64,000 nt of DNA from assembly GCA_021399445.1 (NCBI GenBank), contig JAJTUQ010000011.1, positions 186,001 through 250,000 of the forward strand. Reading direction: 5' to 3'. This stretch comes from Xylogone sp. PMI_703. Lineage: Eukaryota; Ascomycota; Leotiomycetes. The notes under the pieces were generated by a model. The model saw nothing but the letters and a program-made list of their open reading frames with translations. It made no database searches and had not been told where the DNA came from. This document shows, piece by piece, positions 13,201 through 23,746 of the stretch; position 1 is the stretch's first letter, and every line of letters begins with the position of its first letter. A program made the translations under genes and the position numbers.

Positions 13201-15275
13201 CAGGTGTAGTGACAGCCGTCGGCAAGGATGCCAAAGGCTTCGTAGTTGGTGATCGCGTCTCCACTTACGGCTTCGGCACCCTCTCCAACTTCTATCGTGA
13301 GAAGTGGACTGCTTTCCAAAAGATCCCTGACGATATGTCTTTTGAAATGGGAGCCGCTCTACCAGTAACCTATGGCACAGCATACTATTCGGTCTACCAT
13401 CTCGCCAGGGTAGAGAATTGTGACTCTGTACTGATTCATGCTGCAACGGGCGGTCTCGGCCAGGCTCTCATCGAACTCTGCCAACTTATCGGTGCGGAAA
13501 TCTACGCTACCGTCGGGACACAGGAGAAGAAAGAACTTTTAATGAAGCAATTCAAGATCGCTGAAGATCATATTTTCTACAGCCGTGATGGTAGCTTTGC
13601 CAAGGGTATTATGAGGATGACTGGTGGTAAGGGTGCGGATGTAATCTTCAACTCTCTTGCTGGGGAAGCATTACGGCTTACTTGGGATTGTATTGCTCCA
13701 TACGGTCGCTTCATTGAGCTAGGCGCCCGTGACCTCACGATCAATACCCGTTTAGAAATGAAGAACTTCATCAAGAACCCAATGTTTGCGGCTTTCAACC
13801 TTGTCTACTTGATCAGGGCCAGACGGGAGGTTGGAGATAAGGTCTGGGCAGATGTTATGGATCTGTTCCGCAGTAAGTCCATCAAGGGGCCATCTCCACT
13901 ACACGTGCACCGCATTTCAAAAGTTGAGGAAGCCCTGCGGATTATGCAATCTGGGAAACACATGGGCAAGTTAGTTGCGGTGGCCGAGCCGGATGAGGTT
14001 GTTCAGGTATGTGTTTTCACGCTAGGAATAGCAGTTATCTAACTGGCTCCTATCTAGGTTACCCCTAAAGATATAAGTAAGAACCTGCTTCGCCCGGATG
14101 CATCCTACTTACTGGTAGGCGGCCTCGGTGGCATCGGGCGAGCTACTGCGCTCTGGATGGTGAATCATGGCGCCAAGAATCTCATTTTTGCGAACCGCAG
14201 CGGCTTAGCATCTCAGGAAGCTCAGGATACTGTTAGTGCTCTCAGATCAAAAAATGTCTCTGTTGCTGTCTACAGCTGTGATGTCAGCCAGTCAGAAGCG
14301 CTTAGTGAGTTAGTAGCGGAAAGCAGCAAATCCATGCCACCTATCCGCGGTGTTATCCAAGGAGCCATGGTCCTACGTGTAAGTCCTCCTTATCTCCCTC
14401 AATTTCCTTGACCTCATACCAGGAAAATATACTAATGCCTCATTTAGGACGGTTTGCTCGAAAAGATGCCCCTTGCTGACTACCTTGCGGTCATCCGTCC
14501 CAAAGTTCAAGGCACCTGGAATCTACATAACCTCCTCCCTAAAGATATGGATTTCTTTCTTATGCTCTCCTCAATCAGCGGCGTCATCGGCAACGCTACC
14601 CAAGCAGCCTATGCTGCAGGCTCTACCTTCATGGATGCCTTTGCCGCATACCGCAACACTCTCGGACTCCCTGCCGTAACTCTTGATCTTGGGGTCATAA
14701 CTGAGGTTGGGTATCTGGCTGAGACGGATAAGGAGTTGGCCGCCGGTATGCAAAGGCAAGGCTTCGAGGGTACAAGTGCGGAGAGCCTTATGACATTGAT
14801 TCAATCCGCCATTGTCAATCCCAGGCGTGAGGGACTGCTGGCACAAACGGTTACAGGCCTGGGCACCTGGAGGGAGGGCGAATCGCTTGCTACATTTGAC
14901 CTTCCTATATTCAGCCACTTCCGACGCCAGACCTTCAAAAAGGATGGAGCCACTTCCACTGGGGCGCGTGTGCGAGATACGCTCAAGGCTGTAAAGACAC
15001 TGGACAAGGCGGCCGACCTGATCTGCGTGGCGCTCATCGATAAGATCAGCTCCAGGTCAAATATTCCGGTGGATGATATCTCACGTGAGAATCCAATGAG
15101 CAATTACGGGATTGATTCACTGGTGGCAGTTGAGATGCGGAATTGGATTGTGAGGGAGATGGATAGTACAATGCCGATTTTAGAGCTGCTTGCGAACCAG
15201 AGTTTACAGCAGCTGAGTGCGAAGATTGCGCAGAGGAGCCGGTTAGTGGATTTAAAAGTAGCAGAGAAGGATTAG
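7279..15275 (+). CDS. highly reducing iterative type I polyketide synthase
   Basis: Four exons, 7279-8030, 8078-14006, 14058-14378 and 14448-15275 (introns 47, 51 and 69 nt), give 2609 aa. Domain order is KS-AT-DH-CMeT-ER-KR-ACP. The KS triad is Cys208 (DTACSAS), His343 (EAHGTGT) and His383 (NIGHLEG). The AT serine is Ser702 in GHSSGE. DH has His1035 (DHKIQSNVVYP) and Asp1234 (HPSTLDAIFH). The methyltransferase keeps its SAM loop EIGAGTGG at 1512-1519. ER starts near GLNFKDVMMGLGQ and has its NADPH loop at 2040-2045. KR has GGLGGIG at 2248-2254 and its tyrosine in AAYAAGS. The ACP serine is Ser2558 in GIDSLVAVE. There is no C-terminal release domain, which fits the separate hydrolase. All active sites look intact, so this is expected to make the reduced acyl chain used by the alkylcitrate synthase. 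Whether the methyltransferase acts cannot be judged. Confidence 0.97.
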
Positions 15276-15446
15276 AATAAGAGCATAATGCATGTAATCG
15301 CTCCACTCGCTGTAACAGGCCATGGTCGCGAGCTTTACTCACTGTAAATAGTTGGGAGCATCAGCTCCATTCATTACAGTCATTCATAACTATAGACTTA
15401 TAATCTTTGTATCCGCCTACGAGTACATCCCTTTATCACTATTCCC

Positions 15447-15494
15447 ACCTATAATCATAGGTACTCACAACGGATGGAGCCCATGATTATAGGT
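15447..15494. repeat. short inverted repeat downstream of the PKS
   Basis: ACCTATAATCAT at 15447-15458 and its exact reverse complement at 15483-15494 form 12-bp arms around a 24-bp spacer. It could fold in the PKS transcript, but its function is unknown. Confidence 0.7.
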
Positions 15495-15559
15495 AATTAT
15501 AGAGAGTCAAGCCTATAATTAGCAGTGGTTGCACCATGGTCGCATTAGCCTAGCAGTAT

Positions 15560-15738
15560 CCCTTCGCCTGGCAAGCCATGGCCAATTGTGCACCCGTAAC
15601 TATTGCACACAGCAATTTCACGCAATCAGATTTGAAAGGTGTTAGCCGGTATCTGATTGGGTAATATATCCCTATTTAGCCATAGTTGAACATAAAAAAC
15701 ATAAATGCACAATCAGCCATGGCTTGTCAGGCGAAGGG
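15560..15738. mobile_element. foldback/MITE-like element with 33-bp terminal inverted repeats
   Basis: The arm at 15560-15592 (starting CCCTTCGCCTGGCAAGCC) pairs almost perfectly with 15706-15738 (ending TTGTCAGGCGAAGGG). A second inverted pair, CAATCAGAT and ATCTGATTG, lies inside. The element is 179 bp and has no coding capacity. I do not see a clear target-site duplication, so a simple hairpin is an alternative. Confidence 0.65.
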
Positions 15739-16004
15739 AAAGTTCAGTTCCTTCTTTAGTTCAACTTTTTATTACTCTTCTACCCATACTTTAACTTTTA
15801 CTATTATCTAAGGATAGCTAGTGTGACACTTAACATGATTAAGATCCACCCTAGTATCGATTTTATACAGAGCTGAAAGAAAAAAGAGTCATACTCCAGA
15901 TATTATAGAGGGCATTCAAAAAAAATTCTTTGCTAATAAGAGTTATCTTAAAAGATACAACAATACCGCACCCCTCCTTGACCTACTTCATTCAAACTCC
16001 ATCC

Positions 16005-17084
16005 TTAGGCGTCAGTGGGGTACGTAAACAAGAATGCCCGGACTTCACAGCTCTCTCTTGCGGGAGTATCAGGAGCTGCGTTAGGCAACTCGACAGAAGT
16101 ATGTGGGATCCCTAAAAGTGATTAACACGATATCGACTGATTTTAGAAATCTTGAGACAAACCTTGAGCAACTGAATTATCTGAGTCGTAATTTTTGAAA
16201 AGTAGAACTTCGTTTTGCTGTTGCTCATTCAAGTAATACCACTTTGTATTAGGATCTTGTATACCATACCTCGCCGTGATTAGTTGGCCTGGTAGTACAC
16301 GATCAAACTCTAAGATTTTATCTGGAGAGATAGATTGTGCATCAGATACAACAAGTGGCCAATTTTTTACAGGGCCGGAGATAGGGCGCCAAATACTATT
16401 TTTTGTAAGCTTTATAGTGACAATAAACGTAAAACAAAACGAATACATACTTAACCATCCGAACACGACCTTTCAGAAGGTAATCTGCTCTATCTGGAAA
16501 GATTTTGCGGATTCGCTTTTCGATCTCCGGTTTTGACAGATCTAAAGTATAATTTAGTAAAGAAATAAGAAATATGAGCATTAATTTTACTAAAATCTTC
16601 AGCATACATACCAACATGTACTTCTTTACTTACTTCCTTAGATATTCCCCCCATTCCATTATCACTACTTCGGTTCTCAAGTTAAAAAGATCTTAGTAAA
16701 GTTCATAAAAATTATAAGATTATATATGCTTACTTGCCAGTTCACAATATGTATTTCGTCAATGTTATCTATGATTGCTTTAAACAAAGCAATTGATTCA
16801 GGAAGATAACGTGATTCGACTATGGCATGATCTTTAAACTCTTCAGGAGTAAGACCAGTCTCGTGCTTTACAAATTGAAAGCCATTAGTATCAAGAGTAT
16901 ACTCGAATTCCTTTCCCCGGACATCATATATCATTTCTTCGAGACCTTGATGCATAACAACATTTGTCTTTCTAGGGTCATCCTTTACTCCAACAAGTAA
17001 CAATTTTTCAGTTTTATAATAATCTTCCCATTTCATATAATTCAACTTAGTAGTGATATCTCTAGGGGCCAGAATTGTAGACAT
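16005..17084 (-). CDS. CmcJ/NvfI/AsaB-family oxygenase (non-haem Fe/2-oxoglutarate type)
   Basis: Five exons on the minus strand, 17084-16734, 16675-16612, 16541-16451, 16395-16163 and 16111-16005 (introns 58, 70, 55 and 51 nt), give 281 aa. The N-terminal exon has the family features MKWEDYYKTEK, DPRKTNV and DTNGFQFVKHETGLTPEEF. Splicing exons 2 and 3 creates HVDLS, the expected metal-binding His-x-Asp. Then come NIWRPISGPVKNWPL, NTKWYYL, the distal histidine in PHTSVELP and the RESCEVRAF end. Members hydroxylate or desaturate secondary metabolites, and 2OG-dependent oxygenases tailor some maleidrides. It is divergent from the first isochorismatase-like gene and paralogous to 20419-21515 with the same intron positions. 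The substrate is unknown. Confidence 0.82.
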
Positions 17085-18074
17085 AATTTTATGGAAAGTC
17101 CAATTGTAGTAAGCTGAAATATTTTCAATAGCCAATAGATGAACAGTGACTGAAGTTTAACAACACTTGGGTCGGTAAACAGAATGATCGATCACTACCT
17201 TAAGAACTTAGGATGTATTCACAACAAGGCAATGCTATCATACAAAAGGTCTTTGTCTTTTAACATGCCTTTATAAGTGGAGATGAACAGAACTTGACAA
17301 CCGATTGGCGGAATTAAGACATCCTAACAGCGTGTAACATGTGCTCTTTATCTTTCGGTGCAATAAGCTAAGAAGGAATCGGTGTCAAATGTTTAGTTGA
17401 CTCAAGTATATACCCGGCGAAGTGCATGCAATGTGAGAAGGTAATGAAAATGTGCCTCGGACGGTGATAAAGTCCCAGATTGAAGCACTAACGCCCTGAG
17501 CCCTCATTGATCAATAGCAGAGTGTTAGCCTAGCCACAGGAACTACCAACTTTGTCCGGTACTTTCCTTCCACTTGCATGCACTAATCCTCAAAAACTTT
17601 CCGTTTGTAATAAAAGGTGTAGTGTACCATCTTATTCTCGGATTCCGGCGCTAATTATTATGCTATATTTAGATATAATATTATGTTGATGGCCGGGAAT
17701 GACGATACTTATTATGAGAGAGCTTTATTCTCAATGATTGACGTCTAAATCGCCGCAAAATTTGAAGTATAGCCTTCTAAAGGATGGATATCTTGCTATG
17801 TGATAAGTCGCCGGCTATTATTCCCCGTTGGCAAAATGGTACAGCATAGGAGCAAGAAGCAAGGTAGGCAATTTATGGACGGTTTACAAGTCAATGATTA
17901 TTACCTACCACCGAACGTAACTCTAAATCGCCATCTATAACTTCATATAAATAGCTTCTTACTGTCATCTTATGGGAGAATAAGTTCCTTCAAGTAACAT
18001 TCCTCATTTGTCTCATATCATCCTTTGTACTTGAGGCCGATTCTCTTACAATCCTCTTATTGCCAACTTTCAGA
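17085..18074. promoter_or_regulatory. divergent promoter region, oxygenase 1 / isochorismatase-like 1
   Basis: 990 bp between divergent starts, AT-rich, without a coding pattern. It should hold both promoters. No specific site can be assigned. Confidence 0.45.
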
Positions 18075-18632
18075 ATGAATAAGACAGCTCTTCTTATATT
18101 GGATGTACAAGCCGGTCACGTTTCCCGCCTCAAGTTGCCACCTACTTACTTTCCTCTTCTCTCCAAAACAATTGATACTGCTCGCGACTCTGCCAAAGTA
18201 ATATACACAACTGTTGGCTTTCGCCCAGGCCACCCTGATGTTGCAGCTTCGAACTTTACCTTTTACCCTTACGCGAAACGAAATGTTTTCGTCAGCGGTT
18301 CTCCGGAAACACTTATCGACCCGGCCATCACTCCACAAAAAGATGACATTATTGTGGAGAAAAAGCGCATGAGTGCATTTTCTGGGGGTGGGCTAGATGT
18401 TATTCTAAAAAGCTTGGGCGTTGAAACAGTAGTATTGACAGGAACAAGTACTGCAAGAGTAGTGCTGTCGACCCTCTGTGAAGCAGCAGATAAAGATTAT
18501 AAGGTTATAGTTTTGAGGGATCTGTGTGCAGACGGTGATGAGGAGTTACACAATATGCTAATGGACCAGGTGTTTAAGAAGAGAGGAGAGGTAATAAATG
18601 CTGACGAGTGGTTGGAGAGGCTGAAAGCTTGA
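18075..18632 (+). CDS. isochorismatase-like hydrolase-fold protein
   Basis: A single exon of 185 aa. The ATG at 18075 is preferred over an upstream TTG. The fold is recognised by NKTALLILDVQ with the first catalytic aspartate, the lysine-bearing stretch VEKKRMSAFSG, and VVLTGTSTARVVLSTLCEAAD. The position where cysteine hydrolases carry their nucleophile (loop after TGTST) has no cysteine. It is therefore unlikely to be a nicotinamidase-type amidase. Isochorismatase-like genes recur in maleidride clusters, with unsettled roles. Its paralogue at 26472-27032 shares almost the same layout. It is divergent from oxygenase 1. Confidence 0.9.
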   Translation: MNKTALLILDVQAGHVSRLKLPPTYFPLLSKTIDTARDSAKVIYTTVGFRPGHPDVAASNFTFYPYAKRNVFVSGSPETLIDPAITPQKDDIIVEKKRMSAFSGGGLDVILKSLGVETVVLTGTSTARVVLSTLCEAADKDYKVIVLRDLCADGDEELHNMLMDQVFKKRGEVINADEWLERLKA

Positions 18633-20418
18633 GACTTAGAGGTTATGGTTGATGACAGGAGGAAATTGGTCGTCGACAGTGGTCCGGCGAACGTGATCAA
18701 ATAAGAAAACGCAATCAAATTTGTTTCTTGCTATCGTCATTTATCCGAACTCATTCTTTAACTAAATAAATATGTCAACTATCTTGGAAATGTTATAACC
18801 TCCCGTAAGAGCTTTGCCTAAGATAAGAAAGAAGTAGAGTGTATAGGACGTACAATTTGTCATGAAAACCTAGTATAGAACCATTAGAGATCCAATCAAA
18901 GACTCAAACTGCTATGTAACCTGGACTCATATGCGGTAAGACTGATATCAATTACTGTAGCAATAAGGACGATATCACCTATAAAGAAGTAATGACATTA
19001 CCTAGCGACAGTACAAATTAATTCAGTGACATCACTAACAGTCGGACGGGCTAGCCTAAGCTAGATATACGGAATAACAATAACCCTACAGAAGTAACAA
19101 ATAGAATTTAAGGTAAAATGGGTACTAAAAAAGGAGGACTTTAGCTTAATGGAAGAGGATTAAAGCCAGGCGTGAGAAGCATCAAAGGAAAGGGGAGAGC
19201 CATGGATAGAGATCTATCAAGTGAAATCAAGAACAACGAATGTAACGATAAAAGCTGGAAAGACACAATCACCCAAAAAGCTAAGGTAATCCCTTAAGAA
19301 ATTTGACTGAGTATTATTAACAAAGCACACACGAATGGTATGTGGCAGCCATGATAAGATCTAAGCCGAATACTAGCATAACACTGGCGATACGTACAAG
19401 AAGGTATGGATTAAAGCCACTTGCTTTCCATTGTGCGCGTGAGCACTTCTTGATAGACCCCCAAATATTTCATTTTTAGCTAACTATCATGGAAATGGGA
19501 TAAAGTACACATAATTCAGAAGGCTACGGAAAATCCCGGAAAGCTATCATACCACTTAGAAGAAACAGCAGAGGCGAGAGAACCGAAGTCCAGATATAGC
19601 AACGGCATGTACAGTAATCAAATATTGGATAACCATGAAGTGACTAAGTTATGAAACGATTGGACGCAGTAACCTATGATGGTAGCCATGATTGCAACGC
19701 TAAACTGATGCACATGGCGTCTGCATCATAATCATATTATAGTGAGCACTGCAGGGTCGAAAACGAAGCACTTTATCATTAGTATCGTCATTTCCGGCCA
19801 TCGACGTAATATGAGATTAAAATAATATAGTATTATTACCAGAATCCGAGCATCAAACACCAAAACTAAGCCATTCATTCTAATCGGCAGGTTTCTAAAG
19901 CTTAATGCATGTCAGTGCAGGGAAAGAAAGTACTGAGTATAATGATACTAGAGTGAAAGTATCCGAATAATTACCGTTGCCTGGAACTAATTGTGAAGAT
20001 CACCGCTGTTCGGCCAATATTCGTAGAATAGTGGTCACCTCGTAAAATGTGCCATGAACGGTCCCATGCCGACCAGCAACGAAGGGTAATAGCAGACAGA
20101 TCGGCTCTGCATGCAACGGCGTAAAACTATCGATACACCGGCTCTAAAGCAAAGCAATTGATAAAAAACCAAGCGAAAGTCTAATGCCGAGTGCTCCTTA
20201 CCCGCATCCGGGAATACACATATCTACTATTATCTTTTAATTTCCCTAATTGGTTTTTGAGTCCGTTTACCTCCACCTATGAAGCATGTCAGAAGATAAA
20301 GAATTTTGTATAATAATCTTGGTCCTGTCTTGCTTAAATTGTGCTGTTGACTCCAAGAATTGCTAAGTTGCTGAACATCAACGATATCCGAAGTTATTCC
20401 AACTCATACTTTCACAAA
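18633..20418. other. intergenic region, 1.8 kb
   Basis: No frame of useful length and no recognisable repeat. The last few hundred bases should hold the promoter of oxygenase 2. An eroded gene or transposon cannot be excluded. Confidence 0.45.
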
Positions 20419-21515
20419 ATGAGCTCTACGGTTACCTCTACAGTCACTTCCACAAGCCCGTCTTCTAAAGACATTACAACTGCATTCACTTACCTAAAAT
20501 GGCAGGATTGTTATAAGACAGATGGGGTGCTAGAAATTGTGGCAAAAGAAGATCCTAGAAAAACAAACATGGTCTTTCATAAAGGCCCTCCAGAGATTAT
20601 TCATGACGTTCGAGGATACGAGCCCGAGTATAAACTTGATACCCATGGCTTTCAATTTGAGAAGCATACAACTGCTCTTACTCCCGAAGAGTTTAAAGAT
20701 CGTGCTATAGTCAACTCTCGCTATTACCCTGAGTCAATCGCATTATACAAAGAACGTCTGGAAGGCGTTGACGAAGTCTTTATCTTGACCTATGAGGTTA
20801 GTACAAACTTCCAGTAGTTAATTTACATAGATATCATTAATTCTAATTTGTTAGAATCAAACCTCCGCCGAACCTGTTGGGAGATTGTCCGAAGATGGGG
20901 ATAAAGAAGCACACGTTGGTAAGTTGATTGTTACTGCAATAGAGTAATAGCTTTGTTTACTGAAGTTAAAATCTAGATCAATCAGCAATCGAAATCGAAA
21001 AACGTATACACAGAGTGTTCCCAGATAGGGCAGATTTTCTTCTTAGAGGCCGTATTCGAGTTATCAAGTACACATTCCACCATTGTACTTTTCAATTTCA
21101 AAAGCTTACTAGAAGCAGTTTATGGCGTCCACTTCAAGGTCCTGTTCAAAATTATCCAATGATTGTGTCCGACGGGCGGAGTATTTCTCAAGACTGCCTT
21201 GTCGAGTTTGACCGTGTGCAGTCACATAGAACAAATAGAGCAAGACTGGTTATGCATGATCCCAATGCAAAGTGGTATTACATGAGCGACCAACAACGAG
21301 ACGATGTACTGTTCGTTAAATGTTATGATACGGATACGAATAACCCAGTGACAAAAGGTTAGTTTTTAATATTCATAAAGTTCATTAATAGGTGTTAACT
21401 ATCTCTAGGATGTCCCCACGCTTCTCTTAAGTTACCTACTGCAACGCCAGATACTCCTTATAGAGAGAGTTGTGAAATTCGGGCTTATGTATTCACGTAC
21501 CCCATTGAAGATTAA
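20419..21515 (+). CDS. CmcJ/NvfI/AsaB-family oxygenase, paralogue 2
   Basis: Five exons, 20419-20796, 20855-20918, 20977-21067, 21119-21357 and 21409-21515 (introns 58, 58, 51 and 51 nt), give 292 aa. Exons 2, 3 and 5 have exactly the same lengths (64, 91 and 107 nt) as those of the gene at 16005-17084, which supports both models. Landmarks are LKWQDCYKTDG, DPRKTNMVFHKGPPEIIHD, DTHGFQFEKH, the spliced HVDQS metal site, NLWRPLQGPVQNYPM, NAKWYYMSDQ, PHASLKLP and RESCEIRAYVF. The N-terminus adds a Ser/Thr-rich stretch of about a dozen residues. It lies upstream of the alkylcitrate synthase relic and the dehydratase in the same direction. Reaction and substrate are unknown. Confidence 0.83.
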
Positions 21516-22386
21516 ATAGAATTGTTGTACAAGGATTTCAGGGGGAGACTTTCGTTCAATGATAAATTGGCTTAGCTGGCATACCTCTCCTGAAAAAGCA
21601 GAGAAGTACGGAAACTGCAGTGCGTGTACTTTCATGTGGCAGGCAAATCAGCATATAGTTTTATTGAGCCGTAAATATTCTATGTTTTCAACTAAGTAAT
21701 ACAATTTTGATATTGTGAACGCTTTTTTTCCAGTGGAACTCCTGTGATTTCAGGCAACATCTTTTTGAGTCCGCCTGTAATAGCTACCCGATTGACGCTG
21801 CCTATTCTTACTCAGTTGAACTGGCCCGGTAAGATTCAGGCGCCTTGTATCAGTCTTCTAAGCTGTCTCTCTAAGCTGCTGGATCTCGACTTTATCTTCG
21901 CACATCATCTTGATACAATATATATCCCTGATTTTCCCAATTACTTAAGCACAATGTAAGAGTACTTGATAGTGCAAAGTACAGAAAGGTCAGGTACATA
22001 GCAAGTAGATTTCAGGGCGTGAAATCAGATATATGACAGTGAGCTTTCCAGTTCATAGGCTAGTATAGTCTACCGGCTATACCGTCGGTCAATGGTCTAA
22101 TATTTGGTATATGCATATGGGCTGGGATAGTTACTACAACTGTTTATCGTATAGCCTCACATATACCTAGGGATTTGGACGTCATAGTGAAGAAAATATC
22201 CGAACCCATCTCAAAGCAGATTCTTTCGCAAAAGTATAGCTAAAACCTTTCCGTAAGCAATTTTTTCCAGGTGCCAGGGAATATGATATGCTAATCATGC
22301 ATTGAAGACAAGAGTACCCGCTGCTACCAATACTCAACACCGATATTATTGCATATTAGACGAATAATCTTAGTTTAATTTCTTTT
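21516..22386. other. intergenic region before the synthase relic
   Basis: No gene recognised. The open frame at 21744-21959 shows no family pattern. The missing 5' exons of the citrate synthase relic could have lain here, but I cannot detect them. Confidence 0.4.
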
Positions 22387-23130
22387 AATAGAGGCAACAC
22401 TTCCCTTGTAATTGGCCGAAATACGGACGAACCCCGTTCACAAGACTGTTGCGGCGTTCGTGTCTATTATGGGCATCGTCGATAGTCACCAAGGAGGAAT
22501 GAAGTCTATGCCACCGTCAAAAGAAAAGAACTATCTTAAGAATCCTTTACTATGATGGGACTAGTGAGCCCAACAACTGAAACTTCTAATCTTACAAAAC
22601 TCTCTGTTTTCCGCCACTTTACCAATATCAACAAGGATAACGGCATGGCAGTATCTGCTTTTGCACATCTTGTCGCAACTTCTTCATGAACAGATCTCGT
22701 ATTGGGGCTTATTGCCTCTCTCATTGCAGCATATAGCCTCCACTTTGGAGCTTCTGAAGTGACATACAACGCCATTATCAGGATCGGAAAAATCAAGAAT
22801 GCTCCTGCGTTTTCCGATGAAGTTGAGCGTAGAAGTTGTAGACTGTTTGGTTATAGATACTTTACTCATAAAATTGTGGATTCGAGTCGCAGAACTAAAC
22901 GTCGAGTCGGCCTGCCTCTGAGGATTGCTACTGAAATTGATCTTCTTTCAGCTATTAACGTGTATTTTATAAAATGAGGACTTCACACAAATAGAGATTT
23001 CTAAACCCTGTGGTCTTCCATTGCTGTCTAAGTCATTTCCAAGATTCCTTTGCTAACGATCCACTTATTAATTATGTAGTGTTTTTTAACCGGAGGAGTT
23101 TCCATTTGCAACGCCAGCACAACGTCCTAT
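22387..23130 (+). pseudogene. decayed second alkylcitrate synthase
   Basis: Translated pieces align in order with exons 3 and 4 of the intact synthase at 2161-3645. MMGLVSPTTETSNLTKLSV matches its MMGHVDPMTG region. NKDNGMAVSAFAHLVATSS matches NTDHGMTQSTF. SLHFGASEVTYNAI matches PLHFGATESAYK. RRSCRLFGYRYFTHKIVD matches ERRLFGYGHRTYKTID. IATEIDLLSAINVYF matches VAQEIDRIAAKDEYF. Stops and frameshifts interrupt it, for example the TGA at 22687 and another after VYFIK. Active-site histidines are changed (DHG to DNG, GYGH to GYRY). The splice donor after the TLWSSIAV region has become CTAAGT. Faint similarity to exon 4 runs to about 23130. It ends some 620 bp upstream of the dehydratase. Confidence 0.88.
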
Positions 23131-23746
23131 TGGTATAATGGCGCACTAGAGAGGCCCATGGGTAAGCACTTCCGAGTACCTAAATCCCCCTCCTGATAGG
23201 CCAACATTACACAATTAAGCCCGAAATACTAAGCTACTCCGCCCAATACACATCTACACTAGAGGGACAGAGGTAGCAAATTATATAAAGACGTCGTCCA
23301 AACTGCAAGCTAGGAGGCTAAAATTAAATTGGTAACGGCGACATAAATAGACAGAATATCAGTGAGGTATGTTGGCTTGCAGAAGCAAAGTTGCCCCCGC
23401 TGATGTCGGAGAGTCAGCACGGAGTTAAATTGTATGAAGTCTCCGACACACATGACCGGGAAACACATGCGCTCTCTATATGTGATTTAAACTGACCGAT
23501 TGGCGGTTAAAAGGTGAGGCTATTTTAACTTCAGCAACTCCTCGAAAAATTCATTCGTATAAAAAACAGCAATCCATTTGTACTAAAATCTTTAGTTTCA
23601 ATATCCTATCAGATATGACCTGGGTTCTCTCAAGCCGCAATCATAAAGCTATCAGAATTGCTTTATCATTTTACTGGCCAAAGGTTCAATCGAGGCTTAA
23701 ATATCCAAGATATTGAACACAGTTAGACTAGGAAATTGGGACGCTA
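23131..23746. promoter_or_regulatory. region upstream of the dehydratase gene
   Basis: 616 bp between the synthase relic and the ATG at 23747, without a coding pattern. It presumably contains the dehydratase promoter. Confidence 0.4.

Larger units (their letters stand above)
15276..16004. other. intergenic region between convergent genes
   Basis: The PKS and the first oxygenase gene end towards each other here. The interval is rich in short inverted repeats, two of which are listed separately. No coding pattern is visible. Confidence 0.5.
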
